Positions 1 to 9,147 are shown, numbered from the stretch's first letter. The stretch is 64,000 nt of DNA from Bradyrhizobium niftali (GCF_004571025.1 NZ_SPQT01000002.1:372001-436000); one strand, 5' to 3'. A program made the numbers and translations. The notes: generated by a model not told the origin, from the letters alone.

Positions 1-1
1 C

Positions 2-247
2 GGCGGCGATGCGTTCTTCTACTATCTCGGCTCCTATTCCTCGGCGGATGGCCGCTGGAAGGGCGAGATGCTGAACCAGGAGCACACGCCGGCGAAGGAC
101 GAAAATCCCGTCTTCGGCGGCTATGAGGTCGGGATCGGCTTCTCCGGAACCTGCACGGCCGATAGCGGCGAGCTCGAGGGCATTGCGCTCGCCGGCAAGC
201 GCAGCCTGCGCCTTGCGGCCTCGCTCAAGCTGATGCGAAGGGCGTAG
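2..247 (+). CDS. GrlR-family regulatory protein, C-terminal part (partial at window edge)
   Basis: The reading frame is open from the left edge to TAG and gives about 81 residues. It begins with GGDAFFYYLGSY, close to the GGDSxFYYxGxY core of the GrlR family, which is named after the negative regulator of the type III secretion locus in enteropathogens. Small GrlR-like proteins are common in rhizobia, where their role is unknown. The remaining beta-strand-rich pattern fits the beta-barrel fold of that family. The start lies outside the window. Assignment is from the motif only, and nothing in view suggests a secretion link. Confidence 0.6.
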   Translation, partial: GGDAFFYYLGSYSSADGRWKGEMLNQEHTPAKDENPVFGGYEVGIGFSGTCTADSGELEGIALAGKRSLRLAASLKLMRRA

Positions 248-487
248 GGCGGATACTCATCGAAACTGCGTCCGCTGCCCTGAAAAGCGGACATCGAAGG
301 TGTTCTGGATCAACGGCGTCCTCGGGCCAGCAGGGGGTGGGCTGCCGCCAGGTCGCGCCTGCTTGCGCGCGTTAGCAGCGCAATTTTCGTCCGCTGGTTG
401 CATAGGTGATGATTCTGATATAAGTTTTAGACTGATTTTGAGCTTTTGCTTTTTTTGCCTGTCAATTTTACTTACCGGATATCGGTA

Positions 488-730
488 ATGAATTACCAGA
501 ACGTCGACAGAATTGCTGTCGGTATGCGTTTCAGGATGAGCGAGCTTGGTGCCGCTCGATGCCCAGAAATTGCCGACCGGAGTGGTATCGTCATTGACGT
601 GAGCCGTCGCACTACGGGCATCACCGTGCTGTTCGATGGCGCCCGAAGACCAACGTGCCTGCACCGGGACTTTATATCGCCCATCTCGGATGGGGAGGTC
701 ACCGCACCTTCTATCGCTTCAGACGAATGA
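488..730 (+). CDS. Small hypothetical protein (80 aa)
   Basis: The frame encodes MNYQNVDRIAVGMRF and continues with GIVIDVSRRTTGITVLFD, a beta-rich, Gly-containing segment like a small KOW/SH3-type barrel. No named domain can be assigned. The ATG at 488 is chosen because the longer version would begin in a very AT-rich leader that does not look coding. A second small gene starts 9 nt after the stop, so the two may be co-transcribed. Similar small conserved proteins occur in Bradyrhizobium, as far as I recall. Function unknown. Confidence 0.55.
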   Translation: MNYQNVDRIAVGMRFRMSELGAARCPEIADRSGIVIDVSRRTTGITVLFDGARRPTCLHRDFISPISDGEVTAPSIASDE

Positions 731-739
731 GGGTCCGCG

Positions 740-931
740 ATGTTTTCAAAACCGCGCGAATGGTCGAGGCACGAGGCGCAGCGATTGACGACTCTCGCGC
801 GTCAGAAAACCTGCGCCGGCGACATAGCCCGTGAGCTCGATCGCCATGTCACTTCAGTCAGAAAGAAGGCACGCGAACTCGGCTTGCTGCTCCCGAAGCG
901 GGCCGACGTCTCGCGACTACGTCGGAAGTGA
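740..931 (+). CDS. Small SANT/Myb-like helix-turn-helix protein (63 aa)
   Basis: The sequence has the layout of a single SANT/Myb-like or GcrA-type helical domain: W-S-x-x-E near residue 8, then AGDIARELDRHVTSVRKKAREL, which reads as helix-turn-recognition helix. It is rich in Arg and Lys, as expected for a DNA binder. It lies 9 nt after the preceding small gene, so co-transcription is likely. A perfect hairpin (TGGCGCG, loop TCG, CGCGCCA) sits at 944-960 just after the stop but lacks a T-run. The target is unknown. Confidence 0.6.
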   Translation: MFSKPREWSRHEAQRLTTLARQKTCAGDIARELDRHVTSVRKKARELGLLLPKRADVSRLRRK

Positions 932-1291
932 AATCATTCAATGTGGCGCGTCGCGCGCCACCGCCGCCTGCGACGGTATTCGTTAGGTAGGGCTCTGACG
1001 TAGGCGCGCTGCAAATGTATTCCCCTTGGCAGCCGCGCGGGGCGCAATGCCGCGCATGATGTCGCCAGCGGCTGGGCATCAACAGACATCACGGTTTGCG
1101 GCTCGGTCGGCACGCTTCGGGCCGGACGCGGACAGCGAACTGGCTGCCAGCGGGCACGAAGCGCCGTTTCGGGGCGAATTCCAGCAAGCTGGCGTGACCG
1201 GCGAGGGCGGAATCCGGGCCCGGCCGGGCTTCCCCTTGGGGCCGGCATGGCCTATGACGCTGCAACGCAAAAATTCCCCCAAAATGACCTC
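932..1291. other. Intergenic stretch without a supported gene
   Basis: Apart from the hairpin at 944-960 I see no gene, RNA or repeat here. Open frames exist on both strands, but they lack ribosome sites and have poor composition. The promoter of the following ABC-F gene presumably lies near the right end. Confidence 0.5.
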
Positions 1292-2914
1292 ATGATCCGC
1301 CTCGACAACGTCAGCAAGCAAGCCGGCCACCAGATCCTTTTCATCGAAGCCTCCGCCGCCCTCAACAAGGGCGAGAAGATCGGGCTCGTCGGCCCGAACG
1401 GCGCGGGCAAGACCACGCTGTTCCGGATGATCGCCGGTGAGGAGCTGCCGGACGAAGGGCAGGTCTCGACCGATCGCGGCATCACCATCGGGTATTTCAA
1501 TCAGGACGTCGGCGAGATGAGCGGCCGCAGCGCCGTGGCCGAGGTGATGAACGGCGCCGGCCCCGTCAGCGAGGTCGCGGCCGAGTTGCGCCAGCTCGAG
1601 GCTGACATGGCCGACCCTGACAAGGCCGACCAGATGGACGAGATCATCGCGCGCTATGGCGAGGTGCAGCACGCCTTCGAGGAACTCGACGGCTATGCGC
1701 TCGACGGCCGCGCGCGCGAGGCGCTCTCCGGTCTCGGCTTCAGCCAGGAGATGATGGACGGCGACGTCGGAAAACTCTCCGGCGGCTGGAAGATGCGCGT
1801 GGCGCTGGCGCGTATTCTTCTGATGCGGCCCGACGTCATGCTGCTCGACGAGCCGAGCAATCATCTCGATCTGGAAAGCCTGATCTGGCTGGAGAAATTC
1901 CTGCACGACTATGAGGGCACGCTCTTGATGACCTCGCATGACCGCGAGTTCATCAACCGCGTGATCTCCAAGGTGATCGAGATCGATAGCGGCTCGCTGA
2001 CGACCTATACCGGCGATTACGAATTCTACGAGCAGCAGCGCGCGCTGAACGAGAAGCAGCAACAGGCGCAGTTCGAGCGCCAGCAGGCGATGCTCGCCAA
2101 GGAGATCAAGTTCATCGAGCGCTTCAAGGCGCGTGCCTCGCATGCAGCCCAGGTGCAGAGCCGGGTGAAGAAGCTCGACAAGATCGAGCGGGTCGAGCCG
2201 CCGCGCCGCCGCCAGACGGTGGCGTTCGATTTTCCGCCGGCACCGCGCTCGGGCGAGGACGTCGTGGCGCTCAAGAGCGTCCACAAGGGCTATGGCAGCA
2301 AGCGCATCTATGACGGTCTCGATTTCATGATCCGCCGTAGGGAGCGCTGGTGCGTGATGGGCGTCAACGGCGCCGGCAAGTCGACGCTGCTCAAGCTCGT
2401 CGCGGGCGCCAGCGAGCCGGACGAGGGCACGGTGGCAGTCGGCGGCAGCGTCAAGATGGGCTATTTCGCCCAGCACGCCATGGACCTGCTCGACGGCGAG
2501 CGCACCGTGTTCCAGTCGCTGGAAGACGCGTTTCCGACCGCGGGGCAGGGCTCCTTGCGCGCGCTCGCCGGCTGCTTCGGCTTCTCCGGCGACGACGTCG
2601 AGAAGCGCTGCCGCGTGCTCTCGGGCGGCGAGAAGGCGCGCCTCGTGATGGCAAAAATGCTGTTCGATCCGCCGAACTTCCTGGTGCTGGACGAGCCGAC
2701 CAACCATCTCGACCTCGCCACCAAGGAGATGCTGATCACGGCGCTGTCTGATTTCGAGGGCACCATGCTGTTCGTCTCGCACGACCGGCACTTTCTGGCG
2801 ACGCTGTCGAACCGGGTGCTGGAGCTGACGCCCGAAGGCATCCACCAGTTTGGCGGCGGCTACACGGAGTACGTCGCGCGCACGGGGCAGGAAGCGCCGG
2901 GGTTGAGGTCATAG
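1292..2914 (+). CDS. ABC-F family ATP-binding cassette protein
   Basis: A soluble duplicated ATPase of 540 residues without membrane segments. Domain 1 has Walker A GPNGAGKTT (about 34-42), signature LSGGW (about 162) and Walker B LLDEPSNHLD (about 181). Domain 2 has GVNGAGKST (about 356), LSGGEKAR (about 443) and LVLDEPTNHLD (about 464). The linker between them is charged and rich in Gln, Lys and Arg, as in ABC-F translation factors that act at the ribosomal E site (EttA, Uup and YheS relatives). The start MIRLDNVSK fits the family; an upstream in-frame ATG at 1247 would add 15 unlikely residues. Which ABC-F subgroup it belongs to is not decided. Confidence 0.92.
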   Translation: MIRLDNVSKQAGHQILFIEASAALNKGEKIGLVGPNGAGKTTLFRMIAGEELPDEGQVSTDRGITIGYFNQDVGEMSGRSAVAEVMNGAGPVSEVAAELRQLEADMADPDKADQMDEIIARYGEVQHAFEELDGYALDGRAREALSGLGFSQEMMDGDVGKLSGGWKMRVALARILLMRPDVMLLDEPSNHLDLESLIWLEKFLHDYEGTLLMTSHDREFINRVISKVIEIDSGSLTTYTGDYEFYEQQRALNEKQQQAQFERQQAMLAKEIKFIERFKARASHAAQVQSRVKKLDKIERVEPPRRRQTVAFDFPPAPRSGEDVVALKSVHKGYGSKRIYDGLDFMIRRRERWCVMGVNGAGKSTLLKLVAGASEPDEGTVAVGGSVKMGYFAQHAMDLLDGERTVFQSLEDAFPTAGQGSLRALAGCFGFSGDDVEKRCRVLSGGEKARLVMAKMLFDPPNFLVLDEPTNHLDLATKEMLITALSDFEGTMLFVSHDRHFLATLSNRVLELTPEGIHQFGGGYTEYVARTGQEAPGLRS

Positions 2915-2924
2915 CGGGCATTGT

Positions 2925-2951
2925 CCCGGATTTCGCTTCGCTCCATCCGGG
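2925..2951. repeat. REP family A hairpin, single copy
   Basis: CCCGGAT, then an inner TTCGCTTCGC segment, then ATCCGGG form a short inverted repeat. The same core recurs at 12515, 16724, 18090, 40368, 45605 and 48717. It sits between the ABC-F gene and a gene remnant. Confidence 0.75.
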
Positions 2952-3096
2952 ATTCAATCTCCGCGCTCTCCGAAGCTGCCGTTGATTTCGCCGACGCCGC
3001 CCCAATCGGCAGGCAGCAAGCCAGCACGAACAAAGCGGTGAAGCGACGAATGCGGCCTCGGCGAGGCCGGATTGGGATGCGAAGCAGTCGGCGGTG

Positions 3097-3228
3097 TCGC
3101 GGCGAAAATGTTTTGCTTCCGTCGCCGACACCGACACGCTGATCCTGCCGATTCATTTTCCGGCGCCGACCGTCGGGCTGATCAAGCCGCTCGGCGCCGC
3201 CTTTGACTATCGTTTCAAGCGGGAGTAG
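3097..3228 (+). pseudogene. Remnant: C-terminal tail of an MBL-fold metallohydrolase
   Basis: From about 3097 the frame reads ...FASVADTDTLILPIHFPA, then PTVGLIKPLGAAFDYRF, and stops at TAG 3226-3228. This is the usual C-terminal end of a group of metallo-beta-lactamase-fold hydrolases, with the last His-containing strand (PIHFP). The HxHxDH metal site and everything upstream are missing. The sequence to the left is unrelated and contains a REP hairpin. I read this as a truncated relic. Confidence 0.6.
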
Positions 3229-3249
3229 GGCGACCGCACTTCGGACGGT

Positions 3250-4341
3250 CTAGTAAGTATAGAACATCCGTTGGATCTCCTTGGTGTCGGTCGTCTTGGT
3301 CAGCGCCAGCATCAGCAGAATACGCGCCTTTTGAGGATTCAGCGTATCCGAGACGACGAAGTCGTGTTCGTCGTCCTTGGCCTCCCCGTTGCGTGCGACG
3401 ATGCCGTTTCCGACACGGCTGCTGCGAACGATCACGACACCCTTCTTGCGGGCCTCGTCGAGAGCCGGCTCGACCGCGGGCCGAGCCAGGCTGCCGTCAC
3501 CCACCCCGGCATGCACGATCCCCTTGGCTCCGGCGGCGACAAAAGCGTCGATCGCGACCCGGTTCATGTTGGCGTAGCCGTAGACGATGTCGACTTGCGG
3601 CAGGACATCGAGCTTGGAGACGTCAAATTCGGAGTCCGCCGTGTGCCGGCGCGTCGATTGACGATAGAAGTACGGTTTGTTGCCCTGCATGTAGCCGAGG
3701 AAGCCGAGTTCCGGCGTGCGGAAGGTGTCTGCCGTCGAGGTGTTGTTCTTGGTCACGTCGCGAGCTGCGTTGATCTGATCGTTGAGCGCGACGAGTACGC
3801 CCTTGCCGACGGCCTCGTCACTGCCTGCGAGGATCACCGCATTAAAGAGGTTGATCGGCCCATCCGCGCTGATCGCTGTCGACGGCCGCATCGCGCCGAC
3901 GATGACGACAGGTTTCTTGCTCTTGACGACGAGATCTAGAAAATAGCTGGTTTCCTCGATCGTATCAGTCCCGTGCGTGATCACGATCCCATCGACGTCG
4001 TCTTGCGCGAGGAGCGCGTTGACGCGCTTGGCGAGCTTGAGCCAGTAGTCATTGTTCATGTTCTCGCTGGCGATCTGGAAAACCTGCTCGCCCTTGACGT
4101 TAGCCACCGTTTTCAGTTCGGGAACGGCGTTCAGGAGGGTCTCTATGCCCACCGTGGCTGCGGTGTAGCCGACCACGGTGGTGCTGCTCGCCCCGCTGCC
4201 GGCGATCGTGCCACCGGTTGCCAGAACCATGACGTTGGGCAGACCGGGGCCCCTCGCGTTCGCGACGTCAAGACTGATGAGCAGCGCGAAGAGCAAGCTC
4301 ATTGTCGCGATCATGTGATGACGCACTCGAAACTGCCACAT
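3250..4341 (-). CDS. ansB: Secreted type II L-asparaginase
   Basis: This 363-residue protein hydrolyses asparagine to aspartate and ammonia. An N-terminal hydrophobic segment (about 11-28) ending near ANA looks like a signal peptide, so the enzyme is probably periplasmic. Both catalytic signatures are present: TGGTIAGS (about 42-49, nucleophilic Thr) and HGTDTIEET (about 123-131, second Thr and Asp). Length fits type II enzymes. A start at MIATMSLL is possible, but the first ATG has a GGAATACCGAG ribosome site. It stands alone between a gene remnant and the PsiF-like gene. Confidence 0.9.
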   Translation of the reverse strand: MWQFRVRHHMIATMSLLFALLISLDVANARGPGLPNVMVLATGGTIAGSGASSTTVVGYTAATVGIETLLNAVPELKTVANVKGEQVFQIASENMNNDYWLKLAKRVNALLAQDDVDGIVITHGTDTIEETSYFLDLVVKSKKPVVIVGAMRPSTAISADGPINLFNAVILAGSDEAVGKGVLVALNDQINAARDVTKNNTSTADTFRTPELGFLGYMQGNKPYFYRQSTRRHTADSEFDVSKLDVLPQVDIVYGYANMNRVAIDAFVAAGAKGIVHAGVGDGSLARPAVEPALDEARKKGVVIVRSSRVGNGIVARNGEAKDDEHDFVVSDTLNPQKARILLMLALTKTTDTKEIQRMFYTY

Positions 4342-4563
4342 CTCGGTATTCCTTTGCTAGAAAGCCTCGTCGATGCGCCCCGGTTCGCTCGGCACTGCAT
4401 GATCCGTCAGCCGAGGCCTTCTGTCCAGAGTGGCGATGCTTTTGGATGATTTGGTTCGGACGCTGGGCATGGGGCAACACACATGCGAATGGCCGGGACA
4501 AGCCCGGCCATGACGAGTTCTTGGAGCTAATGTTCGCCTAGGAAGCAGCGAATTCGCGGTGCC

Positions 4564-4812
4564 TTACGCGCCGACCTCGCACTTCTTCATAAAACTGTTC
4601 TTGGCGGCGCCGGCCAGCGGCTTGCCGTCGGCGCTGACGGCCTTGGGCGTGCAGGCGTCGGCCTTGCACTTCTTCAGGAACGAGGTCTTGGCTGCGCCTG
4701 CGAGCGGCTTGCCGTCCTTGCCGACCGCCTTGCTCTCGCAGGTTTCTTGCGCGAAGGCCGATCCCGCTGCAAAGGTCGCGACGATCGCAGCCAGGAAAAT
4801 CCGCTTCATCAT
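4564..4812 (-). CDS. PsiF-repeat secreted protein
   Basis: A small protein of 82 residues with a signal peptide (MMKRIFLAAIVATFAAGSAFA) and two copies of the PsiF repeat: CESKAVGKDGKPLAGAAKTSF and CTPKAVSADGKPLAGAAKNSF, each followed by a KKC motif. PsiF is induced by phosphate starvation in E. coli, but its function is unknown. The start at 4812 is favoured over the longer frame because AGGGAGAC lies just upstream and the signal peptide begins there. No pho box was recognised. The Cys pairs suggest disulfide-bonded repeats in the periplasm. Confidence 0.85.
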   Translation of the reverse strand: MMKRIFLAAIVATFAAGSAFAQETCESKAVGKDGKPLAGAAKTSFLKKCKADACTPKAVSADGKPLAGAAKNSFMKKCEVGA

Positions 4813-4905
4813 GAGTGTCTCCCTAAACCAGAAATGGCGAGCGGATTGGAGCCGGGAATCGTGGCGCAATCAAGCAGGATCGGCGCCGACGCGTCTTCGC
4901 GCGGT

Positions 4906-5811
4906 TCATTTTTTCCAGCGGTCGAGGGCGGCCATGGCCTTGACGCGCGCGTCGTTCATCGCCGCCTGATTCCCGGGCGTCGACTGCCGCCGGGACGAGG
5001 GCTCGTCGAAACCGTGGGTTGCCCCGCGATAGGTCGTGACGTCGATCGGGCTTCCGGCCTGCCGCGAGCGGTCGGCGAATTGCTGGCAGGTCTGCGGTGA
5101 GACCTCTTCGTCGTCGGCGCCGAGAAACATCGCGATTGGAGCGGCGCTGGAGATGGTCGGCGCGACCAGTGCCTTCCGTCCGCAGCCCGGATAGAACACG
5201 AGCGCGCCGCGATAACCGGCTGTCTTGTCGCCCTGCCGGATCATCACGTTCAGTGCGGTGCTGCCGCCATTGGACCAGCCCTGGAGGAAGACCTGCCTGC
5301 CGATCACGTCGCTGCGTCCGCGCAGATAAGCGAGCGCCCCCTCGGCATCGAGCGGGCGCACGGTCAGTTCGTTGACGTCGGCACGGTCAGGATCGTCGTG
5401 GGTGAAGCGGCCGAAGCCGTGCGCCTTGCCGCGTGGGCCGAAACTGTCCGGGAGCAAGGCAAGGTAACCGTGCGCCGACCAATATTCGCCCCACATCCTG
5501 TGGCGCTTGGACAAGGTGGTGGCGTCGCAGGGCGAAGCGATACCGGCGCCGACGGACGTGCAGCCGGAATTGTTGTTGCTGGAGTAGGGGCCGCCGCGGC
5601 CGTGCAGCATGACGACGGCAGGCCAGGGGCCCGGCGTCGTTGGCTGGAACAGGTAGCCGACGAGCGCGGTGCGGTTGTCGGCGCTGCGAAAATAGACCGT
5701 CTGCGGTGCGGCGGAGACGGCCGCGACCGGCACCAGCGAGGCGACGAGGCCGATGAAGAGACGGACAAGATGAGTTGGCAAATCGGTCGGGCCTGATCGC
5801 AACGTGATCAC
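4906..5811 (-). CDS. Secreted dienelactone hydrolase-family protein
   Basis: A 301-residue alpha/beta hydrolase with an N-terminal signal peptide (about 14-35, ending VSAAP). Key elements are HGRGG (oxyanion region, about 70), GWSNGG with the nucleophilic Ser (about 178), an acidic residue in LGADDEE, and ATHGFDEP with the catalytic His (about 266). Substrate unknown; dienelactone hydrolase relatives act on esters and lactones. Translation starts at GTG, overlapping the TGA of the upstream hydrolase gene by 4 nt, so the two are translationally coupled. Confidence 0.8.
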   Translation of the reverse strand: MITLRSGPTDLPTHLVRLFIGLVASLVPVAAVSAAPQTVYFRSADNRTALVGYLFQPTTPGPWPAVVMLHGRGGPYSSNNNSGCTSVGAGIASPCDATTLSKRHRMWGEYWSAHGYLALLPDSFGPRGKAHGFGRFTHDDPDRADVNELTVRPLDAEGALAYLRGRSDVIGRQVFLQGWSNGGSTALNVMIRQGDKTAGYRGALVFYPGCGRKALVAPTISSAAPIAMFLGADDEEVSPQTCQQFADRSRQAGSPIDVTTYRGATHGFDEPSSRRQSTPGNQAAMNDARVKAMAALDRWKK

Positions 5812-6770
5812 ACGCCCCGCACGAGCAGCGCCTTGAAATCGGCCCGGGCGCGCTGCGCCTCAGCCCTGGCGACGTCCGAGGCGTCGCCCAAGCCGAAATA
5901 GCCGTGGATCAGGCCGGGCCCCTCATGATGCCTGACCCGTACGCCGGCGGCTTCGAGCGCCTGCGCGTAGGCCGCGCCCTCGTCGCGCAACGGATCGAAC
6001 CAGGCGGTGGTCACGACCGCGGGTGCGACACCTGCAAGGGATGCAGCGCGCAGCGGTGAGACCCGCCAGTCCTTGGCATGGCCGGGTTCGGCGAGATAAT
6101 GGCCGCAAAACCATTGCATCGTGGCGCGCGTGAGGAAATAGCCGTCGGCATTCTCCGCGCGCGAGGGATAGCGCGCGTTCTCGCGCGCATCGGCGTAAGC
6201 GCCGAGGACGTCGGTCACGGGATAGACCAGGAGCTGCGCGGCGAGCTTGATGCCGGCGTCGCGGCAGGCGATCGCGGTGGCGGCTGCGAGATTGCCGCCG
6301 GCGCTGTCGCCGGCAACGCCGAGGCGTTTTGCGTCGCCGCCAAATTCCGCGACGCGGTTGAAGATGTCACTCACCGCGGCGAAGGCATCCTCGAAGGCGC
6401 CGGGAAAGCGCGTCTCCGGGGGGCGACGATAATCGACGGAGACGACGATCGCGCCGGTCTCGATCGCAAGGTTGCGCGCCTGCCGGTCATGGGTCTCGAT
6501 GTCGCCCGCGACCCAGCCGCCGCCGTGAAAAAACACTACGGTCGGCGCGGGATCGGTGCCGATTCGGTAGAGGCGTGCATCGAGCGGGCCGGCGCCGCCT
6601 TTCACCTTGATATCCTGCACGGTCTCGACCGGCGGCGGCGGTACGGCCGCGCGCGCGGCAGCCAGTGCGCGCAAGGAATCGCGGGCGCTCTGTGGCGTCA
6701 TCGTGGTGGGATCGCGCAGCGGCAGCAGCGGAATGATCTGGGCGATGACGGGATCGAGCGGTGCGGCCAT
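5808..6770 (-). CDS. Alpha/beta hydrolase of the hormone-sensitive lipase (HSL) type
   Basis: A 320-residue esterase-like protein. It has the HSL oxyanion motif HGGGW (about 83-87), nucleophile elbow GDSAGGN (about 155) and C-terminal catalytic His in GLIHGYFG (about 288). No signal peptide, so it is probably cytoplasmic. The ATG at 6770 has GAGG 8-11 nt upstream; the frame stays open far beyond, but that part overlaps the divergent nitroreductase gene and is not coding. It is followed by a coupled second hydrolase, suggesting a two-enzyme ester degradation unit. Substrate unknown. Confidence 0.85.
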   Translation of the reverse strand: MAAPLDPVIAQIIPLLPLRDPTTMTPQSARDSLRALAAARAAVPPPPVETVQDIKVKGGAGPLDARLYRIGTDPAPTVVFFHGGGWVAGDIETHDRQARNLAIETGAIVVSVDYRRPPETRFPGAFEDAFAAVSDIFNRVAEFGGDAKRLGVAGDSAGGNLAAATAIACRDAGIKLAAQLLVYPVTDVLGAYADARENARYPSRAENADGYFLTRATMQWFCGHYLAEPGHAKDWRVSPLRAASLAGVAPAVVTTAWFDPLRDEGAAYAQALEAAGVRVRHHEGPGLIHGYFGLGDASDVARAEAQRARADFKALLVRGV

Positions 6771-6866
6771 TTGCAGGTCCTCGCGGGATTCTTGCCAGGG
6801 TTCTTGGTCTTGCTTGCGGCTTAGCATAGATTTCGCGCGCCGCATCGGCAACGGCAATGCCGCGGG

Positions 6867-7568
6867 ATGAACGGGCAGGGAGGTCTCGAGTTGGAATTCG
6901 AAGCGTTGGTCCAGTCGCGCCGCAGCGTGCGCGGCTTCAAGAACAAGCCGGTGAAACGTGCGGTAATCGAAGCGATCATCGAGAGCGCCAAGCGCGCGCC
7001 GTCGTCGATGAACACCCAGCCCTGGCATGTCCACGTGCTGACAGGCCGCCCGCTGGAAGAGGTGCGCCGCCGCAACATGGAAGAGATGATCGCCGGCGCC
7101 AGGGTCAAGCGCGACATCATCAGCCATGGCGAGTACCAGGGCGTGCATCGCACGCGGCAGGTCGACATCGCCAAGAAACTGTTCGGCGCGATGGGGATCG
7201 CGCGTGACGACAAGCCGATGCGCCAGGACTGGGTGCTGCGCGGCTTCCGCCAGTTCGACGCGCCGGTCTCGCTGGTCCTGACCTATGACCGCGTGCTCGA
7301 TCCCGGCGCAGTCTGCCATTTCGATCTCGGCGCGCTCTGCTACGGCATCGTGCTCGCAGCCTGGGACCGCGGCCTCGGTTCGGTGATCAACGGGCAGGGC
7401 ATCATGCGCTCCGATATCGTGCGCGAGGTTGCCGGAATCCCCGAAGACGAGGTGATCATGACCTGCGTCGCGATGGGTTATCCCGACGACGGCTTTGCCG
7501 CCAACGCGGTGCGCTCGGATCGCGAGCACAACGATGATTTCGTGCGTTATGTCGGCTTTGCCGACTAG
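6867..7568 (+). CDS. Nitroreductase-family FMN oxidoreductase
   Basis: The 233-residue protein begins with the family pattern RRSVRGF (FMN phosphate binding, about 17-23) and PSSMNTQPWHV (about 45-55), and has the C-terminal GLGSVINGQ loop. Members use NAD(P)H and FMN to reduce nitro compounds, quinones or enones as homodimers. It is transcribed divergently from the HSL-type hydrolase with about 96 nt between starts, so the two could share regulation. The natural substrate cannot be read from sequence. Confidence 0.88.
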   Translation: MNGQGGLELEFEALVQSRRSVRGFKNKPVKRAVIEAIIESAKRAPSSMNTQPWHVHVLTGRPLEEVRRRNMEEMIAGARVKRDIISHGEYQGVHRTRQVDIAKKLFGAMGIARDDKPMRQDWVLRGFRQFDAPVSLVLTYDRVLDPGAVCHFDLGALCYGIVLAAWDRGLGSVINGQGIMRSDIVREVAGIPEDEVIMTCVAMGYPDDGFAANAVRSDREHNDDFVRYVGFAD

Positions 7569-7719
7569 CGCGAGAAGTCACTGACGCGGAGAGCTGACTG
7601 TGGCGGCGGGGAGGAGAATATTTTTTGATGCCGAGCCATTAGTGGCTCTTGCAATCTCGATCGCACGGGAGGAACAATACGCGCAGTGAAAGGTTTGTTG
7701 CTGGCGCGAGGGAATTGAC

Positions 7720-7923
7720 ATGCGGCGGCTGGCTAGCCTGGTTCGACGGTTCTTCGGTCCGCGACCGCGGTACCCGATCGATGACGATCCAAATCTTCCC
7801 TTCACATCCGATGAGTTCGGCAAGCTGATCCGCAGCGGCAGACGCGAGGACATGAAGCTGCTTGCGGAAGGACTGGCTTCCCGATCGATTCCGTATCGCG
7901 CCAAATACCGGGCCACGCACTAA
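7720..7923 (+). CDS. Small hypothetical protein (67 aa)
   Basis: MRRLASLVRRFFGPRPRYPI followed by a short acidic and basic helical region. No domain recognised. It has an Arg-rich amphipathic N terminus and a GAGGGAATTG ribosome-site-like sequence before the ATG. It sits alone between a nitroreductase gene and a convergent HD-GYP gene. Moderately likely to be real. Confidence 0.45.
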   Translation: MRRLASLVRRFFGPRPRYPIDDDPNLPFTSDEFGKLIRSGRREDMKLLAEGLASRSIPYRAKYRATH

Positions 7924-7972
7924 GCGCGGTTCGCAACGAGGTCCTCGCCGCGGGATCGCCCCGCCTGCGCGG

Positions 7973-9097
7973 TCATCGCGTGAGCGCAACCTGCTTGAAC
8001 GAGGTTACGAGGGCCTTCTCCAGCTTTCCGGTCATCCCGCAAAGGATGTTGTAGGCCTCGGTGCGCGGCATTGTCGGCTTGTAGTGCCGGTGCTCGATCA
8101 GCGCGGCGAAGATGTCCGAGATCGTCAGAATGCGGACGACGTCATTGATGCTCTCGCTGCACAGCGCGTCGGGATAACCGCTCCCGTCGAGATATTCGTG
8201 GTGATGCCGCACGGCATCGAGAATCTCGGGCGATATCTTCTCGTGGCTCTTGAGAAATTCGTAGCCGGCAGCCGGATGGGTCTCGATCATGGCGCGCTCC
8301 TCGGCGTCGAGGCGGCCGGGCTTGTCCAGGATCGCAAGGGGAATCTGGGCCTTGCCGATGTCGTGGAACATCGCCGCCGAATACAGGCGCTCCAGGTCGG
8401 CTCGCCCGACGCCGAGGCTCAGCCCGAAGTCGATCGCGACGCCGGTCACCAGCAGGCAATGCTGGTAGGTTCCCTCGTGATGGCGCCGCACCGTCGTGAG
8501 CCATTCGGACAGGCCGTGTTCGCTGATGCGATCGGCAATCTTGCGGCCGGCCTCTTTTGTGCCGACGACATCAAGGGGCTCGCCGAGCGCGACGGCCGTG
8601 AACATCGATGCGATGGCGGTCGCCGCGGCTTCCACGGCGTTGTCCGGCTGCGGCGTGTCGCTCGATAAGGCCGCAGAGGCCAGTTCAGCCGGGTCGGCCA
8701 GCGCCGTCAGCAGGTTGATCTTGTTGATCGTCCCGGGAAGAACGAGGGTGGCGCCGAGCGCGTAGGCCTGCGAGATACTCACGTGAGCGGAGTGCTCGAC
8801 GAGGAAGACACGTTTCGTGGCCTTCGCCAGCTTGGCGGCCCGCTTCTTGATGGCCGCGATGTTGCAGACGTCACGCAGCTCCGCGCGAATGACGTATGCG
8901 AATGGCACTTGCGACAGCTTGGCTTCCGCATCGAGCCGTTCACCGGCGACGGTAAACTGCCGTTCGAGGATCGAGCAGACGCCCGCCAGTTTGTCGGAGG
9001 AATCGGCCAGCACATGCACGAAGGGGCGAGCCGCTTCCGCCTTTCGGATGCCGCCGTCGCCTTTGACGGGGCTGGATATGGTTCGGGTACTCTGCAC
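7973..9097 (-). CDS. HD-GYP domain protein (predicted c-di-GMP phosphodiesterase) with a receiver-like N domain
   Basis: The 374-residue protein carries an intact HD-GYP domain from about residue 195. It has H-H-E-G-T-Y-Q-H (about 206), the metal-binding HDIGK (about 245), conserved His residues, and HHEYLDGSGYP (about 298-308). HD-GYP enzymes hydrolyse cyclic di-GMP to pGpG or GMP. The first 125 residues look like a response-regulator fold, but the phosphoacceptor strand reads AYVIRAELRD with no clear aspartyl site, so it may be a pseudo-receiver. The start is a GTG with a weak ribosome site and is uncertain. The PilZ and DUF2336 genes lie immediately upstream on the same strand. Confidence 0.85.
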   Translation of the reverse strand: MQSTRTISSPVKGDGGIRKAEAARPFVHVLADSSDKLAGVCSILERQFTVAGERLDAEAKLSQVPFAYVIRAELRDVCNIAAIKKRAAKLAKATKRVFLVEHSAHVSISQAYALGATLVLPGTINKINLLTALADPAELASAALSSDTPQPDNAVEAAATAIASMFTAVALGEPLDVVGTKEAGRKIADRISEHGLSEWLTTVRRHHEGTYQHCLLVTGVAIDFGLSLGVGRADLERLYSAAMFHDIGKAQIPLAILDKPGRLDAEERAMIETHPAAGYEFLKSHEKISPEILDAVRHHHEYLDGSGYPDALCSESINDVVRILTISDIFAALIEHRHYKPTMPRTEAYNILCGMTGKLEKALVTSFKQVALTR

Positions 9098-9147
9098 GGC
9101 GGACCGGGATTATGATGACATTGAATGAGCTTGATGAATTCGGGAGC

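Noticed and set aside
1079..2845. A 588-codon open frame opposite the ABC-F gene
   Set aside because: It mirrors the ABC-F gene on the other strand, has no recognisable domain and is His/Arg/Leu-rich, as expected from antisense GC-rich codons.
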